Source: Zygnema cylindricum (taxonomy: Eukaryota > Streptophyta > Zygnematophyceae > Zygnematales > Zygnemataceae). From it: 64,000 bases of DNA. Below the pieces are notes generated by a model. It was not told the DNA's origin. It made no database searches and saw only the letters and a program-made list of their open reading frames with translations. Shown here piece after piece: positions 43,930 through 55,035 of this stretch; the first letter of the stretch is position 1, and each line of letters starts with the position of its first letter. A program made the position numbers and the translations under genes. The DNA is taken from positions 30,325 to 94,324 of the forward strand of contig JBBHKE010003242.1 in the NCBI GenBank assembly GCA_037447655.1. The letters run 5' to 3'.

Positions 43930-45805
43930 ATCTAGGGTGCCTATGTTCGATGGAACAGACTTCACTTATTGGGAGTTTACAATGGCGGGATTTCTTTTTG
44001 AGAAACACTTATGGGGAATTGTTTCGGGACAAGTGAGATGTCCGCCACCTGGCTTTGGAGGAGCTTACTATGGAGATTCATCTGAGGCTGCCCAAAATAA
44101 CAACCGGAGCTCAGATGCAACGGAAGGTGAAGGGAAAAGTCTTTCCGTGGATAGGGAAATAGGGGAGAAGGAAAAAGGGACACCTATGGTGAGGGGAGCT
44201 AGGCTCTCAGCTATGGTACCACATGTAGGGATTAAAACTGAAGAAAATGACACAAAAATATGGGAATACAAAAACACTATAGCAAAACATCTCATACTTA
44301 GATATGTGTCTAAGTCGATAACTATCACTCTTTTAAGTCTAACCAAAGCTTCAGATATATGGGAAGCACTAATTCAGATTTATAAGAGTGAGACTATTCA
44401 GAGGCAGCAATTAGTAAAACAGGAAATAGATGCCTACGTTTATAAAGGCGGTAGCATGATAGAGTTTTGCAATGATATTGCTGCGTTATACCTTGAGCTT
44501 ACTAGTGCGGGATATGTAGAATCTGAGGAGAGTAAGATTAATACACTACTTATGAAACTCCCAGATGAGTACGAAAACATCATTTGTCGTATGCAGGCAA
44601 TGGATGGCTCCTCATGGACTTGGAGCTTTACCATGGGGATAATTCTTGTGAGGGAAAGCACTTTGGAGCTTCGTAGGGGAAAGGACAGGGTCAATGCATT
44701 TTCAGCTGGTGGTGATTGGCGGAAGCGTGATGAGAGGAACGGCGGTGACGAGCGGAAGCGTGATGAGAGGAACGGTGGTGACGAGCGGAAGCGTGATGAG
44801 AGAAAGAAAGACAAAGGTAAACCTTATCGGAACTTTGGTGGAAAGAGAGGGAGAGGAAAAGGCACGGGAGCTTTGAAAAAAGGGGTTTGCTTCTTTTGTA
44901 GGGAACCTGGTCATTATATGGAGGAATGCCCTTGTTTGGAAAAACTTAGAAGTTGGAATGTGGATGAGGAGGACGAAGAGGAAGAGGAGAAAGAGGATGA
45001 AGAAAAATTGGAGCTTCTTCACATCGGTAGAATGGGGAAGAGAGAAAAGTACACAGAAATTGGACGAAGGCAACAGTGTGCTTTTGGAGGTATAAGGGAA
45101 GTAAAGAGAGAGGAGATACTTGAGGAAGTTCAAAATATTGAGGATAGTTTCATAAATATTTTGGAAACAGAAAACTGGTCGGAAAGGGAGACTTCAACGG
45201 ATTCCGAGGAAAGGGGAGAATTAATTCTAGAGGGGGTTTTAAAGGATAGGGGAGAAGAGAAATATTTGACTAAAGGTTTAGGGGAGAAAAAATATTTATT
45301 GGGAATTAAAATAGAAAGTGATAGTGGAAAGAATTCCATGGGAGACAGTGAGGGAAGTTCAGAAAATGGGGTAATTATCATGGATAAAAATATGAGTACG
45401 GAAGATGTAGATCTTATGAGGAACTTAGTGGGGACTAGTGGTTTTTGGGAATATTTGGAGGTGGATGGATTTGACATCACTACTTGGTGTGATGTCTCTT
45501 GTGAAGATGTGCCTGTAAAAGGGTTATCATCCGGGTATGTGTTGCAGGTTGGGGATGGGGCTGATTGTTGGAAATGCAAAATAGAAAGTAGATTTTGGTT
45601 GGATGAAAAGGGAAGGAGGTGGATAAAATCTTTGATCGAATTTTTGAAAAATGGCATGCAAAATAAAATGTATGATCGACAAGATGAAATTATTTTTGGT
45701 CATCTAATACACTCTCTTAAATATAAAAATATTCGCTTGAAGCTTCATGAAGGAAAAAGGAAAAAAGGAAAGAAAAATATATATATATGTATTTGTTGTT
45801 TTTGA
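43919..45805 (+). CDS. Gag fused to an RT/RNase H remnant, unit 2
   Basis: Same domain order as the unit 1 protein, with three substitutions seen (Thr to Ala before the charged repeat, Ser to Asn and Phe to Ser near the end). An extra A in an A-run near the 3' end shifts the last dozen or so residues, giving 628 codons from ATG 43919. The CCHC knuckle is intact. That the ORF is open in both units apart from its extreme end suggests recent copying or maintained coding. Confidence 0.88.
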   Translation: MGPPSRVPMFDGTDFTYWEFTMAGFLFEKHLWGIVSGQVRCPPPGFGGAYYGDSSEAAQNNNRSSDATEGEGKSLSVDREIGEKEKGTPMVRGARLSAMVPHVGIKTEENDTKIWEYKNTIAKHLILRYVSKSITITLLSLTKASDIWEALIQIYKSETIQRQQLVKQEIDAYVYKGGSMIEFCNDIAALYLELTSAGYVESEESKINTLLMKLPDEYENIICRMQAMDGSSWTWSFTMGIILVRESTLELRRGKDRVNAFSAGGDWRKRDERNGGDERKRDERNGGDERKRDERKKDKGKPYRNFGGKRGRGKGTGALKKGVCFFCREPGHYMEECPCLEKLRSWNVDEEDEEEEEKEDEEKLELLHIGRMGKREKYTEIGRRQQCAFGGIREVKREEILEEVQNIEDSFINILETENWSERETSTDSEERGELILEGVLKDRGEEKYLTKGLGEKKYLLGIKIESDSGKNSMGDSEGSSENGVIIMDKNMSTEDVDLMRNLVGTSGFWEYLEVDGFDITTWCDVSCEDVPVKGLSSGYVLQVGDGADCWKCKIESRFWLDEKGRRWIKSLIEFLKNGMQNKMYDRQDEIIFGHLIHSLKYKNIRLKLHEGKRKKGKKNIYICICCF

Positions 45806-45843
45806 TGGGAGTTGAAAGTAAGTAGACTAGAAAATAAGGGGAG

Positions 45844-47031
45844 TGTTGAAATTTAAGTATTTGCTAGGTCTAGAGTTTGTAAATATAAAAGGCAAAAAGG
45901 GGACAGTGACAGCCTGCCTCTAACTCTTCACTCAAGTCCCCACACTTGTCGCAGTCACTGAAGACTTGAGGAGGAGTTGGATCCATGGATGCCTAGGCTG
46001 TCCAAAAAGGACAGGAAGGCCAATCTTGATAGAGTTATCTAAAATATTGACGGATCCAGGATGTGATCCAGGTACCTTTCTTCCGTCCAACTAGCCGTTA
46101 GCTTTAACCAATATGACTAGAGCCAGTGCTAGAGTACATTAGGTATTACAGATATTTACATTATTACACGTAGACTAGTTCGTATAACGGGAAATAGATA
46201 CGCAATACATAGATACAGTTTTGTATAGTACGGAGTACGATTTAATGTATTTTATGAAACGGATACCGCGCATTTGTTTCGAACGCGAAACAAATATCGC
46301 GCGCGTATTTTCAACGACTAAAATTGTATCCGGTTTGATCGGACGGCCACGATAGGTGCCGCGATCACGGAACATGTACTTTTGGCGTTTTTCATCCATC
46401 GCCACGTCATATGACACGTGGCGAGACAATGTTGGATTGCGGCGACTCCGGATATTGCGGAAACAAATCCGGCTATGACACGTGTCGACAATTTACCCAT
46501 GTTGTACAATGGCCGTACATAAAGTACACCGACACCTGTACTTTTCTGTACGACACAGTAATTTGATTGGTGCCGTACTTCAGTAGATAGAGTTTTAGAG
46601 GGGGAATAGGACTTAGAAAATTTTGGGTAGATAGCTGTCTCTCCCAGAGAGCACCTTGTATAAATGGCAAACTTTGATCAGCCATAACTATCAATTTACT
46701 TGACCATTTTCAGTGATTCTTTTTGCTGCGGACTCAGGGGAGTTCAGGCTACACAGGGGTGTAGTCGGTCAGAGTTTTTGTCTGCCAGGGTGGCTGCATT
46801 TCCAAGGGAAAGTCAAAGTGGGTGAATGTGTCCAAATCTCGAATTCTAACTTTGCATTCTGTGGTGGAACTGAGCACACAGAAAGTGTTATTTCACAGGG
46901 GTGAATCCATATTGGGGTTCTGACTGTCAAGGGGTCAGTCACTTGGGTTTATATTAACTTGGAGTCGGCACTATCTAGATTAGCTTCTTTTGGATCTGCA
47001 TACTCTGAGGGCCAATGGAGGTCTCAGAGTT
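45844..47031 (+). repeat. LTR 3 of the tandem array, 3' end missing 3 nt
   Basis: Matches LTR 1 until CAGAGTT, then changes to CCCTCTCCCTCGCC instead of TCA. Carries private changes (AGGATGTGATCC, GGATATTGCGG, CATGTTGTACAATGG). TATAAAT at 46659-46665. Confidence 0.9.
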
Positions 47032-47205
47032 CCCTCTCCCTCTCCCTCGCCCTCGCCCTCGCCCTCGCCCCCTCCCTCGCCCTCTCCCTCGCCCTCGCCC
47101 TCTCCCTCGCCCTCGCCCTCTCCCTCGCCCTCGCCCTCTCCCTCGCCCTCGCCCTCGCCCTCGCCCTCGCCCTCGCCCTCGCCCTCTCCCCTTCCCCCTC
47201 CCCAT
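47032..47205. repeat. GC-rich hexamer satellite (CCCTCG/CCCTCT)n
   Basis: About 29 hexamers begin exactly where LTR 3 breaks off. All frames are open, giving Pro/Ser, Ala/Leu, Pro/Arg and Gly/Glu/Arg pseudo-proteins that should not be annotated. Confidence 0.9.
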
Positions 47206-48805
47206 GTGATGGAATATGTGTGTATCATGGGCATTCCAAATGTATTTTTGTGTTACCGAGCTTATCATTAAGTAGACCGTTCATTTAGTAGGAATCTGTA
47301 AATGTAACCGAATGTTTGATTTTTACTTTTGAGACACACGAATTACATGCGAACTAATATCTCTTTTTAGGAATTCTTCATACACAGATCTGTTTAGACC
47401 ATTGGAAAGTGTACTTTGGTAAATAAGTAGTAAAACCAGTTAAAGCTAAATTGTTGTCTTCCGAAAAATATCGCAAAATAATCAAATTTAAAATCCTGAC
47501 CATATATGCAATATCGATTTGAAAGACAACCAGAAAGCCAGGAGAAGAAAGAAAACATAATAGTCAAACAAAATAAAACAAATAAGCAAAAAAGAGAAAT
47601 CACACATCAAGTAAAACTATAACAGATAAATCTCAGCATCTCAAAATTCACTATTTATTCTTCTCTGATGGCGTAAGTAGGAGATCCTTGTACGCATCCG
47701 TACAAGTTACAAATACCCATTTAGAGGAACTAAAGCTGCCCCATTTGTAACATGTCCTCTCTCCATAATTTCCATTCTACTTTGTTATAACCAAATAGCT
47801 TTTTTCTTGAGAAATGTACAAAAGTAACTCAAAATCACAACAATATAACTCCAATTCATCACTTCCAAAGGTTGTAATCTAAACTGCAACAAAAACTGAA
47901 AACTGAAATTGCGACGGGAAGACTGTAACAGTAGTGTGCATGTGTACTGCACGTCAGTTGTTCTCCTGAAAGACCTTCAAACATAAACTGAAAAATTATC
48001 TGGAAACTGAAAACTGAAACTGAAAACTGAAATTGAAACTTGAAACGTAAACTGAATCTGAAACTGAAAACTGAAATTGAAACTTGAAACGTAAACTGAA
48101 TCTGAAACTGAAAACCGAAAGCTGGGAAACGAGAAAATGGAAATTTGTCAATCTCTTCTTTCTATCATTTAACTTCTATTTGGACCCCTATACAATCAAC
48201 TCCATCAATCCAAAATAAACAATGAGATTATAGAGCATCTCATTTATTCGAAAATCCACCTTTCGGATGCCAAAACTAAAAACGTTCGAATTCTCCAAAT
48301 CATTTTTGTCCCACATGATAAGAAAAGTCTCTACGAAATTCAGATTTTCTAAATTTATCAAAACTCGATTTCAAAAGTTGTCTAAAAATAACGCCAAAAC
48401 GTTTTTTAATATCAATATTTCCGGCACTTCGGTATAATATTTCGATTCGCAGACGATTTTTTTCTCCACGTATTTCCATTCCGCAGTTAAAGATTAAGAA
48501 AAGTTGTAAAAAAGTTAATGAAAAAATCTTGAAATCCTCCAATTTCAAAATATAGGTGCTCTCAATATTGCTCCCAAGATTATCGTGTCATAATTACTCT
48601 TTAACATAAACTCCAAAAAAAATAAGCAAACTATTTTTAATTTTTTCCTCCAGAACAAACCCCGTATAGCATCCCGTTTTCCTCCCCAGAACAAAACCGT
48701 CGATTTCTTTTCTTTCCCGAAAAACATTAAAAGGAACCCCAATTCCTTCTCAAAAACGACCTCAAATTCCTCCTCCAATCCACACCAATTCCACATTCCC
48801 CTTCT
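47206..48805. other. AT-rich intergenic region with a small repeat
   Basis: A degenerate CTGAAAACTGAAATTGAAACTTGAAACGTAAA repeat occupies about 47995-48120. Minus-strand frames at 48300-48796 may be 3' flank of the next gene; I see no domain in them. Confidence 0.45.
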
Positions 48806-49255
48806 TCATCCTTCACTTGCGATTAATTTCCCGTCGAATTTCGGATTATTATCCATTTTTTCTTCGCACTCGGCCATAATCGCCTGCTCTCGCCTCGCCG
48901 TTTTATGCTCCATTAAACAAATTTCTCGAACGTCCTCCATCGAAAAAGGAAATCCCTCGGCTTTAAAATTGACCGCAGGATTCTCGAACCACGTGTAATA
49001 CCCCGATTGGCTGTCGTCGCTTTCGGGCAGCACGTAAATGTTTCGGCTGCCCACGCGGACGTATCCGTCCCTCGGGATTCGCGCCGAAAACCACCCGTGA
49101 CGTGACATGACGACCACGCGCTCGGATTTGAATCGCATCCATTTTTCGTCGCAGCGCGAATTGACGACGACGGGCGCCGCGTCGAATGCGGAAATCACGG
49201 AATTCGATACGGAGACGACGATGCGGGAATCCGATTTGTTTTCCACGACAACCAT
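48806..49255 (-). CDS. Orphan single-exon protein, 149 residues
   Basis: An ORF from ATG 49255 to TGA at 48806-48808 with higher GC than its surroundings, which argues for coding. It begins MVVVENKSDSRIVVSVSNS and continues with alternating hydrophobic/charged stretches (RVVVMSRHGWFSARIP, YVRVGSRNIYVLPESDD) that look like beta strands. The C-terminal third is charged and helical in character (MEDVREICLMEHKTARREQA). No signal peptide, membrane helix, zinc motif or catalytic pattern seen. I do not recognise the family and assign no function. Purine-rich DNA lies upstream and no intron is needed. Confidence 0.6.
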   Translation of the reverse strand: MVVVENKSDSRIVVSVSNSVISAFDAAPVVVNSRCDEKWMRFKSERVVVMSRHGWFSARIPRDGYVRVGSRNIYVLPESDDSQSGYYTWFENPAVNFKAEGFPFSMEDVREICLMEHKTARREQAIMAECEEKMDNNPKFDGKLIASEG

Positions 49256-50673
49256 TTTTAGCGGCGGGAGACGATAATAATATTAAAAATAGGCCTAAAT
49301 TTTACTTACAATTTTATTTAAAATAAAAACAGTCTAGAAATAAAAGAGGAAGTTTGGGGAAGGGGAGGAGGAGAGGGAGGGGGGGGAGGTGAGGGGAGAA
49401 GGGGAGGAGCGGGGGAGGAGAGGAAAGAGAGGACAGGAAGGGGGAGAAGGAGAGGAAGGAAGGAGAGACGAGGGGAGGAGCGAAAGGAGAGGAAAGGAGA
49501 GGAAGGGAGTTGGCGGGGGAAAGGTAGGATAGGGTGAAGAAAGCTGGAAGGAAAGGAGAGAGGCGAGAGTGAGAGAGGGAGAGAGAAAATAATTTGCGGA
49601 ACTTTGTTCAGGTCAAATTATCAATTTCAATTGACCTATCTTTGGGACTGACGGGAATTTGTTGTATTTAAAAAAGAGAAAGATAAAAGAGTTTTATTGT
49701 GAAAGGAAAGCAAAAACAATAAAACAAGAAAACAATAAAACAAGAAAATAAGAAGACAAGAAAACAAGAAGACAAGAAAATAATAAATAGGACAGCCCGC
49801 AGTTTCTGAGGAAAAAGACAGCTAAACGACTATTTTCGCTACAGTTAAAGAATTTTCCACGATTCTCTATTTATTTTCGGTTGAGGGAACTCGAGCTCCC
49901 ATTGGCGCCGCGAAATATGGGCGACGTAAGGGGAATACCAAACATAGAAGCAGCTTGCGTTGCTACGTGGACATGTTTGAGTGGTACGTCGGAGCTTGGA
50001 GTTAATGATTGGAACGTAAAGATTTTGATTCTGTCGGTGAGTTCACGCGACAAATTTGGATGCTTGCAAAGCGACAAAAAGATTGGCGAGGAGAGTAGGA
50101 GACGGTGGACGATTTAAGTGGAGTTTTGATGACGTGTATGAGAAAACAGTGGGAAAAATTGACTGGCAAGTTAGCGATTGACATGTTGGTCGTCGGCCGG
50201 CTAATTTTACCGGCCGTCAAAGGTTCCCCCCAAAGTCGCTTTTTACCCGTCGTTACGGGTATTCGAACTTGCGGGAAAGTTGTGAATGTTTAAGGAATAT
50301 TCGATGAATCGATCCGATATCAGTGGATAATCGGATAAAAATCGAGTGCAAATCGAGAAAATTGTGAAATCTACACAGATTCTATGAAGTTTTTAGGAGA
50401 TTACAAAAATCTCCGCCAGCTAATAATCCAAAAAGGTAGATGCTGAGCCGCCAACTGCGACGACACTGAAGATTAAGAGACATTTGGAAGGTTAAGTGCC
50501 GTAATTTTGAAAACTTTGTGTTTCTTACAAAGCTATCATGCCCGAACTAACGGGCAGATTTTAAACATTAGAAAGCGCTTGTTTGATTTGTTTTCATTGG
50601 CTAAAGTTCTCTTCCTGCCTGTTTTGGTTTTTTGTCGGGCCGGTCAACCTCCCATTTAAAATATTGAAATGAC
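49256..50673. other. Purine-rich tract and intergenic DNA
   Basis: 49340-49600 is almost pure A/G on + (GGGGAGGAGAGG-type). 49690-49790 repeats AAAACAAGAAGACAAG. The rest, including short frames at 49871-50293, shows no domain. Confidence 0.55.
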
Positions 50674-50676
50674 TAA

Positions 50677-51372
50677 GGGCGTGTCCCCATGTGTTCAAGT
50701 AAGGGTTTTTTTCCGTCGTTTACACAGAAAATGGGACTTCTTACTTGAAAATATTACGCCGTACGAAAAATGGGCAAAAACTCAAATACATTTTGCGTCA
50801 TCTTGGAACTTGAAAGGTACGGCGATTTGGCAGTATTATCATCGCGACCCACTTCCAGCTCATCTTCACACTTGCACTGAAATCAAATCGCGACCTGCTT
50901 TTAATCAAAATACTACCCTATTGACGAATAGAAATCTTGGGTTGCACGCGTCAAAAGTTTTCATTTGTTTTTTTGCTGTTGGGAGAATACACGAAAAAAA
51001 AATTGTTTGTCCGTTTGCTTATGTTGTCCACTTGTGGGCGTCTACAAATGTCATTTTGTAGACGTAGGCGATTGCTTATGTCGTTCACGTGTGGGCGTCA
51101 ACAAATGACAGTTGGCGTCGACAATTGTCCCAGTATGTCAGGAGCTCTTTGCGGCGTACAAATGTCCGCAGTTTGTTCCGAGACCGTTGGCGTCTACAAA
51201 TGTCAGCAGTTTGGGTTTCGCAAGTATTGGCGACGTGTACAGCTGCCACATATTCAAAATAATGAACGCGCAAGTAACGATTCACATAGGCACACTTTGA
51301 AAAGTACACCGTAAAATCAGCGCTAAATTCCAAAATAACGTTTCAAAATATCGGTTACATGGGGACACGCCC
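50677..51372. mobile_element. PIF/Harbinger-like non-autonomous element, copy 1
   Basis: Ends GGGCGTGTCCCCATGT and ACATGGGGACACGCCC are perfect inverses. The target duplication is TAA (50674-50676, 51373-51375). A 3-bp TWA duplication is typical of PIF/Harbinger (Tourist) elements. The interior has CGTCTACAAATGTC repeats and no transposase. Confidence 0.85.
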
Positions 51373-51375
51373 TAA

Positions 51376-52000
51376 CTGGACGTCTCCGTACACTTGACGC
51401 ATGGAGACTGCGAATCGAAATATCATTCGCGTCGACATGTCCAAAATAACAGATGCTTACCGTACCATAACAGGTACGAAAATTTAGGTTAAAGTTCCAA
51501 TATGGCAATATGATTCGCTACACAATCGTCATAGAATCTACTGACATTGTAGAAATGCGAATGGCCCTATTCGCGGAAACGTGCTCCGAGAAAATTTGTT
51601 TCGCGAAGCAAAATTGTAGATTCATCGTTGAAATAATTGGAATTGGAAACTTGAAACAATCTTAATGTCGGATTGGTCATAGTTATGCCTCTCTCCCATG
51701 CTGGTCATAAATATTGTACTATTAATGTTAGTCTGATATTGTATCTTCATAGAATATTCCTAAAATCCTAGGTCGAATCTTTTTTTTTTTAACTTAAGAA
51801 ATCTGACCGACAATCCGCTTAGCCAATACCGACGTAGAGGGAAAAAATAAAATTGTTCAACGAGGCAAGCAAAAAAAAATCAGTTACGGAAACATAACTT
51901 TATTGACTCAAAATAATCAAAATATCTTCAATTATTCCTCTGTATTTTCCTTGATCTGTCCTTTATTTATGAAATACGTTGTTTCAAAAGTTTATGTCCT
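51376..52000. other. Intergenic, no gene seen
   Basis: No supported feature between two Harbinger-like elements. Confidence 0.4.
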
Positions 52001-52003
52001 TTA

Positions 52004-52824
52004 GGGTACTTTCGCATGTGTTAAAGTTACCGTTATTTTCTGTCGTTTTCTTCCATAACTTAGAAAAAAACGAGAAAATCTGCAGCCGTACCAAAAAATA
52101 GAAATTACCACGGTACAAGTTGCGTTACCCTGAAACTTTATACGTACAGTAATTTGTCGTCTAGCGAGATGCAATTTGTCGTCTAGCGCATTTCGACCAA
52201 CTTTCGCATCCTTTCCGCACATGTTCAAACTTTACATCAAATCACCTCGCGAGGTGATTTGAAATAAAGTCCAATAAGGTGGGCGAATAGTCAGACTCTG
52301 TCGCACGTGTCGGAATTTTTTTACAATTTTTGTGCGCGGAGTACCAAAAAAAAAATACACCACGTTTCGAGCCTGTGCGTACTGTTTTCCGTGCGCCGAT
52401 TTCCGTAGAGGGACCGTCTCTCTCAAACACACGTGTCTTCACACATACGGCGTAGGAAAAACATTAGGCACATGTCTCGTCAAGTGGGGGGAAACGAAAA
52501 ACGAAACCGCATTTCTGTGCGACAGCGAAAGGTAATTTAGGGTTTAGGGTTTCGACACGTCAACAATATGGCGTACAGACATTACGAAGTCACAAAAATT
52601 GTGCAGCGTGCGGAGAGACGCCTCAAATTGAAGCCGAGTGGAAGTTTCGCCTCATTTTGTGTACCACTTCATCTGTCACATTGTTTCGTACACGTCTACG
52701 CAAGTCACTTTTTTAAGTAACAAGTTATTTGCGTTTACATCCGAATGCTGTGAAAGTTGTACGTAGAATCTTCGCTAAAAAACAAAGTAACAAGACTAAG
52801 TTTCAGTTACATGCGAAAGTACCC
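52004..52824. mobile_element. PIF/Harbinger-like element with GGGTACTTTCGCATGT ends
   Basis: Perfect inverted ends GGGTACTTTCGCATGT and ACATGCGAAAGTACCC, TTA on both sides (52001-52003, 52825-52827), 821 bp. The interior includes TTTAGGGTTTAGGGTTT at about 52537 and a doubled ATTTGTCGTCTAGCG. The GCATGTGTTAA subterminal part echoes CCATGTGTTCAAG of copy 1. Confidence 0.85.
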
Positions 52825-52827
52825 TTA

Positions 52828-53627
52828 CTTTCCCTTCGTCCTTTTTTACGAATGTAAAATTTTCCATTCAGCCCGCAATCTTGCTGCTGGTGATGCGTCA
52901 GGTTTCTATTCACGCGCAGAGATACGATTCTATTCGTCGATTCTGATTGGCAATCATTCCATCGTAAAACTATTTTCGCCAATCGATACATTTTTGTAAA
53001 AATTGGTAAAAAAAACACTGCATATGATTGAGCTCTAATGTGGAGCTAGCCGTCACTTTTCTTAAATTTAAATAGTGTGGATATAAGCTTTCTCGGTGTA
53101 CAAATATGTGGACCACCGACGTCCGTAGAGGCCAAAAAATATTGGAACACTAAATAAAGTGGATTTATAAATCTTTCTCTAAAAGTCACATCAGTAAAAA
53201 ACTAAAAACAGAAAATGGTTATTCCATTCTTTTGTCTTGAGGCACGCCGATATTTGTCGTCGCGTAGCTGGCTCCAAGTCAGGTAACGGCTGAAAATAAT
53301 AGTCAGACGGCCGTCATTTCTAGCTGCCAATGGGCTTTAAGCGAACTGTAGAGCCTGCCAACCGGAAGTCTTTCCGTCATCTGGTTCGACACTGCGGCAG
53401 AATGTGCCCACCAGAAATAATAAATGGGTTGAGGGTTCGACGGTTGAAAATTAGCCGTCCGCCGGCCAAATCTCGATGCCGTTTACGAAAAGACAAATGG
53501 CCTCCAGCCGCTGGTTGCACGCCTGCAAATCCAGCGGATCTCAAGAAGATGACAAGATAGATATCGGACAAAGTCACAAGCGTATGTCAATACCAAAAGT
53601 CCGTTTTCGAGTTCGAGTGAATGTTTC
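52828..53627. other. Intergenic, no gene seen
   Basis: The frame at 53330-53560 codes for an Arg/Pro-rich peptide without recognisable domain; not called. Confidence 0.4.
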
Positions 53628-53630
53628 TTA

Positions 53631-54543
53631 GGGCGTGTTCCCATGTGTTCAAGTAAGGGCTTTTTCCCGTCGTTTTCACAGAATATGGGACTTCCAACGA
53701 GAAAATATTATGCCGTACGAAAAATGGGCAAAACCGCAAGTACATTTTGCGTCATCTTGGAACTTAGAAGGTACGACAATTTGGCGTTATTATCATCGCG
53801 ACCCACTTCCAGCTCATCTTCACACTTGTAATGGAATCAAATCGCGATCTGATTTTAACCAAAATAACACCCTATCGACGAATAGAAAGCAGGTATTGCA
53901 CGCGTGAAACGTCTTCGAAATTTTTTGAACTAGGGAGAGTACATGCTATTTTTTTACATGCTCGTCACGCGCATGTACGTACAAAAATGACAACCATGTA
54001 CGGAAAAAATTCGTTAGGGTCATTCATGGGTCCTTTGCAAAAATTAACAACGTCCTCGTCTCTCCCCATCTTTTTCATTCGACCGCTCCTCTTTCTCTCA
54101 TCTCTAAATGAAACGCAAAAATAATAGTATCAAATGAAAGATGTACTTTTTTCCTCTTTTTAATATATTTTTGGTAACATTTTGATGGCAAATCGAATGA
54201 TAAATGGTAACAAAAAGAACCATGACGAAAAGTTTACGTGTTGATGACGTCATAAGGTAGCACGACTTCGCAATGTCACAAAACCATAAACAACTACAAT
54301 GTTACAAAAACCTTGAAGTCTACAACTGTCACAGTTTTTGTAGATGTCACTAATTTTAGGAAGTTTCGTTTCGTACTATCGTAGGCTGCCGCATATTTTT
54401 TAAACGTCTACAACTGTCACATATTTGAAGTAATGAAGGCGCAAGTAATGATTGCCATATGAACACTTTGAAAAGTACACCGTAAAATTTGCGCTAAAAT
54501 CCAAAGTACCGTTTCAAAGTTTCGGTTACATGGGAACACGCCC
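53631..54543. mobile_element. PIF/Harbinger-like non-autonomous element, copy 2
   Basis: Ends GGGCGTGTTCCCATGT and ACATGGGAACACGCCC, TTA duplication (53628-53630, 54544-54546), 913 bp. The first about 260 bp and last about 120 bp match copy 1; the middle differs and is longer. Confidence 0.87.
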
Positions 54544-54546
54544 TTA

Positions 54547-55035
54547 GACATTGGGGGGAGGGCCTATTTGGCGGGCGGCGGAGACCTTCGAGGAGGATTT
54601 TGCCTGGGCAATGTAAATCCCTTGTAGTTAAAGCGTTGTTCCATTAGGAGGACTCAACAAACATCAAAAATTCGTTTACTGATGCCATCGTTCCATTGTG
54701 TCGGGTTAGTAACCGACATTATATTTGCGTGACACACTTTCATTGGTCCACCTAATGTGTGAATCCGATTATGGTAATCTTCAAAGAATCTCTGATAGCA
54801 AATTGTGACCACATATTTGTACTAGCAAAGGAAAAAAGTGACTCGTACGACGTATTGAATAAAATCTGTACGGGCGGACGAAACTTAAGATTTTTAAAGC
54901 GTACGAAAATGTCAGTTTGGTTAGCGGATGGCAACAAAAGCATGAAACAATATCCTCTGTCAAAGATTTTCTGGTGGCTTCCGGTAGCCTCGCATCCTCC
55001 CTCGCGGAAGGCACATGTCATGCGTGACGTGTACG
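54547..55035. other. Intergenic, no gene seen
   Basis: Overlapping frames at 54752-55079 on both strands show no domain. Confidence 0.4.

Larger units (their letters stand above)
39606..47031 (+). mobile_element. Tandem array of a short copia-derived retroelement (LTR-int-LTR-int-LTR)
   Basis: Three LTRs and two internal regions repeat with periods of 3118 and 3120 bp, differing by roughly ten substitutions and a short homopolymer/AT indel. Each internal region has a primer-binding site, one long ORF and a purine tract (AAAATAAGGGGAG) right before the next LTR. There is no protease, integrase or YVDD motif. The array sits in the end of the foldback element and its last LTR is cut 3 nt short by a CCCTCG/CCCTCT repeat. 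The left flank TCAAA has no visible partner at the right. Confidence 0.93.

Noticed and set aside
46959-47288. Six overlapping frames coding Leu/Ala, Gly/Arg, Glu/Gly and Pro/Ser repeats
   Set aside because: All arise from the CCCTCG/CCCTCT hexamer satellite, which is open in every frame.
50669-51314. ORFs inside the Harbinger-like copies
   Set aside because: They cross the terminal inverted repeats, differ between the two copies and lack transposase motifs.
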